From Hansfordia pulvinata (Eukaryota > Ascomycota > Sordariomycetes > Xylariales): a DNA stretch of 64,000 nt. The notes under the pieces are model-generated. The model saw nothing but the letters and a program-made list of their open reading frames with translations, did not search any database and had not been told where the DNA came from. The position numbers and the translations under genes were made by a program. Location of the stretch: assembly GCA_006538405.1 (NCBI GenBank), contig BJKQ01000008.1, positions 248,001 to 312,000 on the forward strand. The letters run 5' to 3'. Below, piece by piece: positions 11,286-21,800 of the stretch. Every line of letters begins with the position of its first letter. Position 1 is the stretch's first letter.

Positions 11286-12701
11286 GGTCGTTTCTGAGGA
11301 TGGCGATGAGACAAGGAAGAGAAAATGGCTGGTGAGTATATGGTGATCTAGTGAGAACTGCAGGATTAGCACATCTTGCATGTCCATGTCCAGGCTGTAC
11401 CATGACTTACCAGGAAAGACAGGATGATGCTGCTCTCTCAGCAGTGCTGTGATCTGAAACCAGGCAAGGCAGGTGAAGATCTCAAAGCAATGCTGTGATC
11501 TGGCTGGAATCAAGCCAAAGGAGTGAACACTCTTCTTCTTTCAGAGTAAGGCAGTAAGGCTGTGTGTGTAATGATGAGCCTGGCAGTAAGCCAGTCGCTC
11601 TTGTCTGAAATCCAAAGGCTTATGCAGGTGATGCTTCAACTAAGGAAGAAGAAGAGAGAGGAATCTCTGCAACCAAGACGACGTTCTGACAAAATGATGC
11701 AGTAGTTTAAGGGTGGGTAGCTGCAACGAGTGCAGGAAGGAAGAAGAAGAAGGGGGCAAGTGATCACATCGGAAGAGTTATGTTGATGGTTATGCAACTG
11801 GGAAGAAATATAAACTCTTTTACCTGAGTAAATAATGCTTCAATAAGATGGTGCAGTGTTGTAGGGGGGAAAGCTGCAGATAGTGTGGGAGGAAAGAGGG
11901 GGCAGACAAGCCCACACAGAGAGAAGAGTCTCACAGCAGAAGATGAAAACAAAAAACCGGTGCCAGGCACCCTCCCCTTGCCTTTCTTTCACCCAGCTGA
12001 AAAGTGGGTGAACAATGAGTGAAGACAATCCAAACCACCCACCTGATGATGTGCCCTTCATTCAATGTCCACTTAACCATATAACCACCTCGCTGTCGCT
12101 GTAGAAACGCATTTATCATTAAAGGAACACATTATATCCAAAGACTGCCGGCCGAATAGTGCACATCAAGGCGAACGTCACCGTCAAGAAGCAGAAGAAG
12201 GACAGGCCGCACCCGCATGCCCCATCTCAGTAAGACGAATTTCAGCATTGCCACACCTGCCGAGAACTCCTCTCTAATAGCTCTACTTTCCCTAGAGGCA
12301 ATACGCCAAGGAAGAAATCGTGTCCAAAATAACGCCTTACCCCTACTAGAACCTACTCTCAAATGCAATCACCCCCTTGACACCTTGGCTGCTCTTCTCG
12401 TACGAAGAGGCGTAGTAGAGCCGACCGCCGCTCCGTACGCAGGAACCGAGGAACGTCGTGCTCGCCACATCTCGGCGTAGAGAATGAAGAAGAAGAAGAA
12501 GAAGAAGAAGAAAGAGAAAACGAAAGCCCAGTCTATAACCCCGATTGCGCCAGTGCTGTTTGTTGCGCTCCCTGAAATGCACGCGCAAGGCAATGACTGA
12601 TAACACCGGAGCTTGAGAGAGAGGCACACACACACACACACACACACCTGACCCACCCGCACCCGCTACAACCCCAAAGAAATTACACCTACACCAAAGA
12701 C
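11286..12701. other. Intergenic / 5' region of the polyQ gene
   Basis: This 1.4-kb stretch is less GC-rich than its surroundings and has no credible ORF. It contains a 16-bp direct repeat with one mismatch (gcagtgctgtgatctg at 11441, gcaatgctgtgatctg at 11487). It also holds two imperfect copies of a block beginning gatg(gt)gcagt at about 11696 and 11848, each with a pyrimidine-poor 'ggaggaa..agggggca' tail. A (GAA)n array at 12487-12512 and a (CA)n array at about 12627-12649 lie 3' of the glucanase. Confidence 0.5.
12487..12512. repeat. (GAA)n microsatellite
   Basis: About eight GAA triplets about 200 bp beyond the stop codon of the GH16 gene, followed by a (CA)n tract at about 12627-12649. 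Confidence 0.85.
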
Positions 12702-13724
12702 TCAAGCCTCAAACTTCAGAGGGACGGCGGCGGCAGCCCCGCCACTCCTCTTCCCGTGCTTGGCCTGCTTGCTGTAGACCTTGACCGAGTTGACGAGCCA
12801 GAAGGCGTCGGAGAAGGCGTCGGGGTTGCCGGCGACCCACTCCTCGCAGGTGGCGGCCTTGGCGGCGCAGACGGGGTCGCTGCTGAAGACCTTGCCGGCC
12901 CAGTCGCCGCACAGGGCCGTGTTGAAGACGATGCGCTGGTTCTTGAAGTGCGAGTCAATGTCGCAGCCGGTGCCGGAGAAGACGGCGCGGGGCGGGCCCC
13001 AGGTGCGCGGGTCGGGGCTGTCCGAGGCCAGGTCGGCGGGCATATCCGAGGTGCGGCTCCAGAACCAGAAGCGCAGGGCCGAGCTGGTCCACTCGAGGGC
13101 CGACACGCCGCCGCCGGCCTCGTTGAAGCCGGTGCCGTAGGTGCGGTCGTCGTCGACCGGGTTGGGGCAGCCGATGGTGCCGCCGCCTGCATTGCAGTCG
13201 CCCTGCTCAAAGGTGCAGCCCGCGCTCGTGTGCAGTGTGTGCGTCGTCGAGCGGTTGCGGTTAACGCCCTCGATGATGTCGATCTCGCCGCCAAACGGCC
13301 ACGGGTCGCCGAACATCCAGTACGCCGCCCATACGCCGCACGTCGACGCCGGCATGTGTGCAATGTCCGCCACGAACAGGCCCCGGTTGTACGTCTTTTT
13401 GGTGTTGACCCGCGTCGACGCCCTTCCCGCGCTGGCAGCACCTGAAGACGATGACGACGAGGCGATGCTGCTGCTGCTGCTGGCCTTGGCCTTGGCATCC
13501 ACACCCAGGTACACGCCGCCGTGCGCGTAGCCCGCCAGCGACTGCGCGTTCGCCGACGCCGCCGACTGGTACGACACGAAGCCGTTGGTCGGGTCCGGCC
13601 CGCTGTAGAACTCAAATTCGTCGAAGAAGTTGTTCTTGTCCAACGTGTCTTGGATCGTGTAAGTCGCCCGGGCCGAGGTGGCGAGCACGGCCAGGGAGAA
13701 GGAGAAGAGTGAGAAGGACACCAT
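12702..13724 (-). CDS. Secreted GH16 endo-1,3(4)-beta-glucanase
   Basis: A 340-residue intronless gene for a secreted glycoside hydrolase of family 16, which cleaves beta-1,3/1,3-1,4-glucans outside the cell (wall remodelling or substrate breakdown). Residues 1-20 are a signal peptide (MVSFSLFSFSLAVLATSARA). The catalytic GH16 signature is GEIDIIEGVN, giving the E-x-D-x-x-E triad around residues 147-152. It is preceded by CGVWAAYWMFGDPWPFGG, typical of the fungal mixed-linkage glucanase subgroup. Conserved Cys-containing segments (HTSAGCTFEQGDC, GTGCDIDSHFKNQRI, LCGDWAGKVF) follow. A Ser-rich insertion sits at about residues 80-105. There is no C-terminal GPI signal. This is one of the few genes here with no frame break. 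Family assignment is secure; exact substrate preference is not. Confidence 0.92.
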   Translation of the reverse strand: MVSFSLFSFSLAVLATSARATYTIQDTLDKNNFFDEFEFYSGPDPTNGFVSYQSAASANAQSLAGYAHGGVYLGVDAKAKASSSSSIASSSSSSGAASAGRASTRVNTKKTYNRGLFVADIAHMPASTCGVWAAYWMFGDPWPFGGEIDIIEGVNRNRSTTHTLHTSAGCTFEQGDCNAGGGTIGCPNPVDDDRTYGTGFNEAGGGVSALEWTSSALRFWFWSRTSDMPADLASDSPDPRTWGPPRAVFSGTGCDIDSHFKNQRIVFNTALCGDWAGKVFSSDPVCAAKAATCEEWVAGNPDAFSDAFWLVNSVKVYSKQAKHGKRSGGAAAAVPLKFEA

Positions 13725-13898
13725 GTTTGCTTTCTTGGGCGCTCCCAGTCGACAAAGAAGCCCCAGATGCTCTGGCCTTGGAGAGGGTGTTCCGGCGTGG
13801 ATGGGCCGGCGTGAGTTGAACGAGCGAGCGGACGATGATTTTCTTTTCCAATCTGCACCAGGCAGGAGTAGGGATCGACAGAGAAAAGGCAGGCTCGA

Positions 13899-13908
13899 GA
13901 TATATACC
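13899..13908 (-). promoter_or_regulatory. TATA-like element of the GH16 gene
   Basis: The sequence gatatatacc (plus strand), or ggtatatatc read on the coding strand, lies about 175 bp upstream of the ATG at 13724. This is the same spacing as in the GPI gene. Confidence 0.4.
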
Positions 13909-15671
13909 GGGGGGAGGGAAAGAGAGAGGGGAGAACGTCGCGAAAAGGCAGAGGCAGACGGCCAAATGGTCTTAAGTGAGTGGCATGGGAGGCTGAAGGG
14001 CCGCTCGGGTCAGGGTCAAAGAGGCTTCCGTCCTGTTCACCAGAGGGGCATGCTGGCTGTCGAGAACAATGCGCAGGGCTGGCAAGGGACAAGAGAGACA
14101 GAGAGACGACCCAAGAGTAGGTAAGTACCGTATGTAGGCAAGGAACCCCACCCCTCGTACAAACAACAAAAGAGAAGGAAGGCTTGTTGTTCTTCGTCAA
14201 GAGCGGGCAAGCAAACAAGAGCCGCAGCGTCGAGGAGCCTGCACAGTCTGGCCGCCTTGGAGTATAAAGAAGAATGCCGGGTAATCTCTGTGGCAGGTGA
14301 GACACAGTCCACGCAGTACAGCACAGAGGAGCCACCTGCGGTCGAGTTTATTAGTCAGGGCCACGACTGCCCAGCAGCGAGGTGCGGAGGGTCCGATCAG
14401 AGACGAAATATCCAGGCACGGCTGGTTTTTCTCATAGAAGCAAAAAAAAAAAAAAAAAAAAAAAGGAGGGGGGCCAGGCGCGGGAATGGGAGCCAGGAAG
14501 ACGACGATGAGAGAGGCTGTGCTGCCTACTATCTACCTGCCTGCCTGCCTACCGTACCTACCGTACATATATAGGTACATGTAGGACTGGAAGAGTCGGG
14601 GGTATCGGGACCCCCCTCCCCTTCGTGACACTTTTGGGTAGGTAGAATGTGCGACGGTGCCACCTACGACTTTCCATGTGCACTCTTGCCGCGCTGCAGC
14701 TGGGCCGACTCGGCTTGGTTCGAAACGCCCGCCAGTCCAAGAATACCTCACGAGATCCGACTTTGACCAGGGGAAGAAAAGACGATGGCGGGCGTTCTGA
14801 GCGCAGAGGGGGGGGCGGCGGCGATGATTGGATGAGGGCGCACAGGAATGTGACAAGCGCCAGCAGCCTCGAGTGGGCGGCAGGCGGATAACAAGATTGA
14901 ACGATGTCGTGCCATCTTGTGCCATGATGCTAATTGGGAACTGCGTCAAGTCAAATTCGCAGAGTCGAAATCGTAGCAATGAAAAGTCGGTCTGACTTCG
15001 AATGGATCCATCTTGTCGTGCTGTTGTGTATTCGCAATTATGAACACAGCGCAGGTGGGTGAGGTCGGGCACTTGGATCAATTGTGGCTGCATGGCATTT
15101 GCGAATAATTGCCGAGCAACGGTGCTCCCGTCGTGCGTGTGGGACCCAAGGTGTACATGCCGGTAGCGTATACCTCGGCGAGCGCCAGACTCACACGCAT
15201 ACCAACAGTCCTTCAGGAGAACATCTACCTCTCTCAGAAAGTCAGAAGGTAAGAGGTAGGTATGCACAGTAGACTCGAGCCGGAAAAAGCTGATGCCCTT
15301 TCAGCGAGCGACTGGGCAGGAGCGCAGGAAGGCAAGAAGGCCAGAAGGCAAGAGGCAGGCGGCGGGCGGCTCGCAGAGTTTCAAGGAGAGGTTGACGCAC
15401 CATGAAACTGGGGGCCCTCAGCCAATCACTGGCATGCCAGCTCGTCCCGTCCGACCTGCTGGGGAAGTGGGGAGGGAGGGACCTCCTCGTAGATACCTAC
15501 GTACCGTTCAGCTTGATAATTCCATGCATCTTTCAACAGCGTGACAGCGTCGCTGACACTTGGAATACGGCCATCAAGCATGGAATACTCGCGCAAGTCT
15601 TGGTGGAAGCTCAGGGGATGACCACAGAATGAGATCATTGTGACCGAGCAGACTCCCAGCAGACCCTATAA

Positions 15672-15720
15672 ACCACGGAAGCCTGACCACGGAAGCCTGA
15701 CCACGGAAGCCTGACCACGG
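15672..15720. repeat. Tandem repeat, 14-bp unit accacggaagcctg, 3.5 copies
   Basis: Units start at 15672, 15686 and 15700 and are identical, with a half unit at 15714. The array ends 6 bp before a 14-bp perfect palindrome of the dispersed octamer family. Confidence 0.95.
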
Positions 15721-16014
15721 TGCTGTACGAGTACTCGTATGGACCCCCGGGGTCAGAACTATGTACAAGACTGATGCAGCCAACGCGCGGCGGCAACATG
15801 GATCACTCATATACAACAAAAGGGACGTGACGAGACCCGAAGACTCGAACAATAACACCACAAATCAATTCCCAGGCAGGCTAAATATGCAGGACTCCCA
15901 AACAGCACGGTGCTACAGATCAGATCCAGACCTCCCCAATGGATGGATGCGTGGCTCGGCAGCAGGTATAACAGCAAGCTCCCACCCGGACCCATGCACG
16001 CAAACCCGCAAGCC

Positions 16015-17516
16015 CTACAGCTTCACCTTCTGGCCCGTCAGCTTGTACCAGATGACCGCTATCAGGTCCTCCTTGAACCGCTCCCACGGGTTCCGGTTCA
16101 GGTAGTAGCTCAGCTCCCGGAACGTGTACATCTCGCCCCAGCAGTCCCGCCCCCACTCGCACCCGGCCATGTTCACCACAAAGTCCCGATCCTGTTGCGA
16201 GTAGTGGAACCGGCTGTCCTTGCCCTGGTCCGAGCACGCGCCCTCGGGGAAGCTGTTAATCTTGCGCTGCGGCAGGAAGCCCGTATGGCTCCGTACCCAC
16301 GGCTGTGTCGAGTACAGCTGCTGCAGCGCGTCCTGCTCCTTGTGTGCCCACTCCATGTGCCTCTGCTCATACATCACAGGGTCCCACCACACGTCCAGCA
16401 GCTGATCCGTCCAGTCGCTTCTCCTCATGAAGAATGACCCCAGGTTGAACCCTCCGCAATCCTGGGGGAGCACCAGGTTGACCGAGCCCACATTGCCGTC
16501 CCCGACCACGCTCGTCGACTCCGGGTCCAGGTGAGTCCCTTCCATGGGATGCGTGATGTTGAGCGGATTGAACTGGTTGATATCGCGGTAAATATTCTCC
16601 TCCAGGCGGTCGAAAAGATGGCTTTGGAGCGAGTAGGACGGCTCCATGATGTATGTGTTGAGGTCCAACCACCAGACCCTGGCGACAGTCAGAGTCAGCT
16701 TTGGGCGTCCGCCAATGCAACCCGCCACGTTTAGTAGAACTTACCACTCTGCCTTGGGGTACTTTCGGAAGGCATTCCTGATGCTGTCGACCTTCTCCCA
16801 GCTTTCTCGCCACTCGTGGGCGTATCTCTTCTTGGTGCTCATGTCGACGATTTCGAGGTCGTATCCCCACCGGTTGACGTATTTGCGCTTATTCCTGACA
16901 CTATCCCTCTCTATGGCCCACTCACGCGCGCCCTTCCACTCCATGACGCCGCCGCCGATATTCGCCGCAAGAATGATGACAAACTTCTCGCCGCCCCCGA
17001 GCGAGCTGGCTCGCCTGTAGTGATAGCACAGGGCTGGGCTCGGGTTAGCTTGAGGAGAAGCGCGGCGGGCCACCGATACTCACGTGTGATGTAGAATAGC
17101 ATATAGCAAAGAATGAGGACGAGGACGACCAGGCCGCGGGTCTTGGCCTTGCGCGACGTGCGCGTCCACGTGGCCCTGGCCCGCCGGGCGGCTGGGTATC
17201 TCCATATCCCCTGCGCAGGCTTGCTTTTGCCCGCGTAGCGATCGTCGTCGCCGGGCGCATTGAATCTGGGCAAACTGCTGGAGATGCGGCGCATATGGCG
17301 GGTGAAGAAGCCCTGGTTTTGCGTGGAGAAGGATGGGTAGCCGGCAACGCCCTTGCTCTTGAGCCTGGCGGATTCCCATGTTACGTTGCTGGCGCTGGCG
17401 CTGGGCCCGGCGAAAGAGGCGCTCGCGGGGCTGGAACGACCGCTGTGGGAGATATTGAGGCCGGGGGAAGACCACCCTCCCCCAGGGGCCGGAGAGGGGC
17501 TGCGACTGAGGGACAT
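16015..17516 (-). CDS. Alpha-1,6-mannosyltransferase, GT34 (MNN10/MNN11 type)
   Basis: Golgi type II membrane glycosyltransferase that extends N-linked mannan backbones. Chosen ATG 17516 (MSLSRSPSPAPGGG) gives exons 17516-17084, 17014-16745 and 16678-16015, 455 residues. A Ser/Pro-rich cytoplasmic tail precedes one membrane helix (LVVLVLILCYMLFYIT). The GT34 domain follows: FVIILAANIGGG, MEWKGAREWAIERDSVRNK, the DxD-type metal site in VWWLDLNTYIMEPSYSL, then NLVLPQDCGGFNLGSFF and NMAGCEWGRDCWGEMY. The two introns (17015-17083 and 16679-16744) have GTGAG/GTAAGT donors and CTAAC/CTGAC branch sites. Exon 2 fits the frame only if one G is restored in the GGGGG run (plus strand 16994-16998); an alternative acceptor at GCGAG is possible. 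MNN10 and MNN11 cannot be told apart here. Confidence 0.85.
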
Positions 17517-17876
17517 GTCGAGATTTGGCGTGCCTAAAGAGAACAAGCGCTGGTCAGCAATGGAAGAATCATAGGTGGTAGCAGCAGACTCACCAGGAAT
17601 GGGACTGAGGGTCGGCTGCGAGGGCTGAGGGCGCGCGCCCAGGTTGAGGGAGGAGGGGCGGGCGCCGGCAGAAGCCGACGCGGGTACAGAGGTAGTCGCA
17701 GAGGTGGCGATGTTGTCGGACGCCGAAGACCGTCTACGGTGATGAGACTTGACGGCTGGGGCCTTGAACGACGAGGAAGAAGAGGCGTCGGGGGGGTTTG
17801 AGGAAGCCACGGTTGCGGTGGTTCGTCGAAGGCGGGTCGGAGGGGAGCAGGAAAGGACAGCCAGGAGGTCAGGCAA
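17517..17876 (-). other. 5' leader or N-terminal extension of the mannosyltransferase gene, with intron 17534-17593
   Basis: Upstream of ATG 17516 the same frame stays open to 17876. A 60-bp intron (17534-17593, GTGAGT donor, TGCTGAC branch, CTTTAG acceptor) is spliced in frame (…PIPG joined to TPNLD then MSLS). The Ser/Pro-rich translation resembles the adjacent tail, but no ATG occurs in the open part. It is therefore either 5' UTR or a coding exon whose start is further away or hidden by a base error. Confidence 0.4.
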
Positions 17877-17942
17877 GGCAGAAGCTTAGTGATGCTGAGA
17901 GCCTGCCCGCGGGCGGTCGACTGGGGGGAGGGGCGCAGAGTG

Positions 17943-18013
17943 GCGAGGCTATGCGAGGCGAGGCGAGGCGAGGCGCGGCGCTGCAATGCAATGCGAGGCG
18001 AGGCGAGGCGAGG
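17943..18013. repeat. (GAGGC)n pentanucleotide array
   Basis: Two blocks of GAGGC pentamers interrupted by a short gcggcgctgcaatgcaatgc segment, 430-500 bp upstream of the mannosyltransferase ATG. Confidence 0.85.
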
Positions 18014-18898
18014 TTGGCGGGCAAATGCCAGTGGGAAATGCCTCTCGCAGCCAGACTCGTGCGGGTTCGTCGGTGGGAGGTGCCGGTAGGGGTCGAGGTT
18101 GAAAAGCTGGCCGCGCCCGAGATGGGAGAGCCCGACAGAACCTTCAATGCGACCAGGCGAGGGCTGGCAGCCGATGTTGGATGGCAAAGGGGCGGGCTAT
18201 TGAGGCTACGGTGGACGTTGAGAGCCTCCTTGCGCCGCCGTCTTTGATTAACGAGGGTGGGCTGGTACACGGACGGGGCACGCAGGCGGCCGGGAACTCG
18301 CGGCCGGTGCCTCTCGGGCGGGTGTCTGGCCGGGGACTCGTTGGTAGGTAGGGGCGAGGGGCGATGATTTGAGACAGGAGCTTGCAGGGCTGCTGGCTGC
18401 TGAATGCCGGCACGTGCGTGTACGTGCGAGAAAACGTTACGTAGGTGGTTGGTAGGTATGCTCGGATGCGCTTCGACGGGCGAGGTGTGCAGGAAACGGA
18501 CCAGGTCCGACGGCTTCGGAAGGGTCTATGTTTCGATGTTTCAACGACCCGGGAATCGCAGCTGAGGCAAGGTGGCGATCTGGGGCTTATCATCAGAGTG
18601 CGCGACGGCGGCGACGGTGGTGGAGGTGGTGAGAGCATCCAATGCAAGGGCGACGCCGTTGGTGGACGAGGGGGCTTGGGTACATCCATTATGTACCGGC
18701 TCAGACGCTCGCAAGTACCTTCCCACCAGCTCTTCGGGGTTTCCCGTACTGGGGTGGTGGGTGCTCGTGAAGAAGCGGCCACGGGACCGGGGCCGTCTCT
18801 ACCTCGGATTGGACCTGGATCTACCTGGACCGGGTCATCTGTCCCAATGGATCCCTGGTTGTGCGCATGTACCTCAGTAGGTACTCTTGCACTGGATT

Positions 18899-21800
18899 TA
18901 CTCGTACCCGCGAGCCCTGGGCACATGTAGGTGGGTACCTGTCCATCGATGAATAGCACAGGATTCCGTCACGTAGACACACACATGCACACCACACGCG
19001 TATGAGCACACGCATCTGTTCATATCCCCGTTGAAGCTGCCAAGAGGCCGCGATCCTGGTCCTGGACTTGTCGCCGAATGCAGAGGCCAGGATCCAGCGA
19101 CGCCTACTCTGTTGGTTAAGCGCAAGGAGAACCAATGGAAGGCCGGTAGAAAACCACGAAAACCTCTGAAGGATTGATTGTCGTGGGCTATGCTGTGGAT
19201 ATGGCGTGGGTCGCGTCATTGAGCATCCCGCGGTTCGACTTTGAGCTTTACCTATGTGCTCGCGAAATAGGTATCTATCAACCCGGTAGGCTGCGAGGAA
19301 GGGTATGGGCAATGCTCCTGGGTGACTCGAACACGGTGTAGATATCTGGCCAACGAAAGATCCAGGCATCAGTCTCAGATACGAGTACATCTCGTGAATC
19401 AAAGTCCCGACTGCCTACGAGTACGTACCCAGGTGCCTTACTCGGGACTGACATCTGGATGTCCTCGTGTCCTCGTACGAACACTTTTTCCTCGAGCGTT
19501 ACCGGATTGGTCGGGTTTACTCATTTCGGCTGCGGTCCACTGTTATGTATGGATATTACTTCTTGACACCTATCCCGACTGCGCGCATCGTGATTGGGAG
19601 AAATTGCGTTCGCCGTCCATTGGATGTGGTCATCTCTGGAAGCGAGCAGCCTCTCCTCTGCTCTGAGGAGTGTTGCGTGACAATATCCAGGCTCATCACG
19701 GGCGCTTCCCTGCCGATTTTACTGCCTGGAGGCTCTCTGTAACCAAGGTGCGGATCACAAGCCACCCACTCCTCCATTTTTTCCCACCGCTCTTCTGCTC
19801 TTCAATCCATGAATGAATAACATGGAAGTAAGGTCCTTCAGCACCTGTTATCACTTTTGTCGCGACTGTTCAAACCCACCTTCTCGAAAAACCAACCCTT
19901 CCAAGCATCACCAAAGCACTCGCAGAGTGTCGCGCCATCATCTCCTCGTAGAACGCGTGCTTGCTTATCCGCACATCCTTCGCCTCCGCGATCGTCCCGC
20001 CGCCGCGGGCAGGATTGGCCCCGGACCCCGCCACGCCCGCCTGTCATCTGGATGGGAGCTGTCTGATCAATAAGCCCTACCGGGCGCGCGGGGGCGTAAA
20101 GCTGCCCATTTTTGTACATACGGAACACGGTTACCCACTTATTACATGTACGATACATTCTGGGTGCAGACATGAAGTCGTGGCGGACCCGACCCGTGCA
20201 GCCTCGGCGGTTGCGCGCGGTGCTCGCACGAGTGCGCTGACAACTTCACACGGGGCGAAAGGTACTACGCGGGACGTGGCTGGCGATGGGCAAAGAGTGC
20301 GACGGAGTACGTTCGCTGTCCTCGTGCATCGCGAGACGAGACGAGACGAGGCGAGACGAGGCGAGATCAAGGGCAGCGAGCGCCACGAGCCTTTCTCGCG
20401 GCAGATCCTATCAGGGACACTCAACAGAGTCTCACTATCTCATAGCGTAACTGGCTGTACTTGTACAACACTCCCATCACGCACAAGAGACTCGGTCCAC
20501 GCCCACGTGATCCTCACTCCGTCAGGTACCGGTATGGGGACCTTGACCACCGCGATGATTACTCGTACTTGCAGCCGGTCTTTGACCATGGAAAAAAACG
20601 GGAGGGGGGCCAGGGTGGTAGTGATCGGCTGCTTGAAGGGACAACGGGTCAGCACTGTACTGCGCCGCCCCCCGGGATGCCTCTTAAGTCTTCCACTTTA
20701 ACTTCTTACGAGATGTCGCGCGATCCAGCGTTCTAAGCAGGCGCGGATTACTCAGACGTCCATGCGGCATTCTACGAGTAGGCCTACCATGACTCGTGAC
20801 GTACGCTGTGTGCAGAGGCGTCCACGCCATGAATCTCCATCATGGCCTCGTGTGATGACACCGTGGGTAGGTAGGTAGGTGAGGTAAGCGCGGTCGTGTT
20901 CATCCCTTCCAGGTTTCTGGCCTGCTCTCCTCGAAAATAACGCTTTCAGCTATGCCGTGCTTTTACTGTGGGCGAGAGGGGGGAGCAGTCCAGCGGCCTG
21001 TCTCGTGTTACTCGGCCAAGGTATCCGGGACAGCTTAGGATAGATAGTTTATGTTTCGCACCGATCAGTCCCCATCACGGGTACCCCGGCTTAGACTTGA
21101 TGTTGAACTGTTGTGAATCGTCTTCGTGGTGGCTTATGATGATGAACATGCGATGGGCAGGTGGGATAGGGCCCAATCGAGGAGCACGTGCAGGGGAAAT
21201 CGATGGGGGAGGAGGGGGGAAGGGCAGACCAAGTCACCTCACAGGCAATGAGCTTTATGTTACTATAAGCATCAAACCTCTTTGGCCTCAGAAGGGGAGA
21301 ATTGTCTAAATCGAACGAAGCACGATAGCTCGTGCTGACCCTTCTCGCCGGCCGCGGAGAGTTCATGCGAGGAGCTGAGAGGGATGCGGTACGATACACA
21401 TCATTCTCGTTAGGTGCCATGTCAGCCTCTACCTTACTTTCCATAAGCCATTTGGTTTGACAGCCCGGACTCTGCTGCTGCTAATAGAATGATCATGTTA
21501 GCAGCTGCTGCCATCAGAGTACTTGCCAGCATTGGATAGCCCAGCATTATGATCCAGGGGTCTTGCGTGTCAACATAGTTCGGACTCGGGCGTGCTCATC
21601 ACTTACTCGCTGGCGATGGGAAGATCGAGATATCATAGACTCGATACACGACCGAAAAGAGAGTAGAAGCAGCAACAGCAGCAGCCTCATGTATCGACTG
21701 GAGCTGCGAGACATGCGGGTGGCATGGATAGCGGGCGATTTCCACATCAGCCCAGAGTCCCACAACTGGCCGTTGGGGCGACCTGTCGTGGGAGGCGGGC

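Larger units (their letters stand above)
13725..16014. other. Intergenic region between GH16 and mannosyltransferase genes
   Basis: This holds the GH16 promoter, an A run at about 14441-14463, a CTACCTGCC-type pyrimidine-rich patch (14525-14580) ending in TATATATAGG, and a 14-bp tandem repeat at 15672-15720 followed by the palindrome TACGAGTACTCGTA at 15726-15739. The ORFs show no coding character. Confidence 0.5.

Noticed and set aside
12716..14335. 539-codon minus-strand ORF overlapping the GH16 gene in another frame
   Set aside because: Its C-terminal half is an Arg/Ala/Pro-rich shadow of the GH16 codons; the GH16 frame has the signal peptide and catalytic motif.
14700..14760. Possible tRNA from a GGTTCGAA box
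   Set aside because: No A-box at the right distance and no cloverleaf could be drawn. The same holds for the gttcga strings near 7262 and 24040.
15672..15720. CRISPR-like array
   Set aside because: Units are directly tandem with no spacers; eukaryotic context.
17534..18187. Pro/Ser/Arg-rich minus-strand ORF upstream of the mannosyltransferase
   Set aside because: Wrong frame relative to the spliced mannosyltransferase exon; its composition derives from the GAGGC array.
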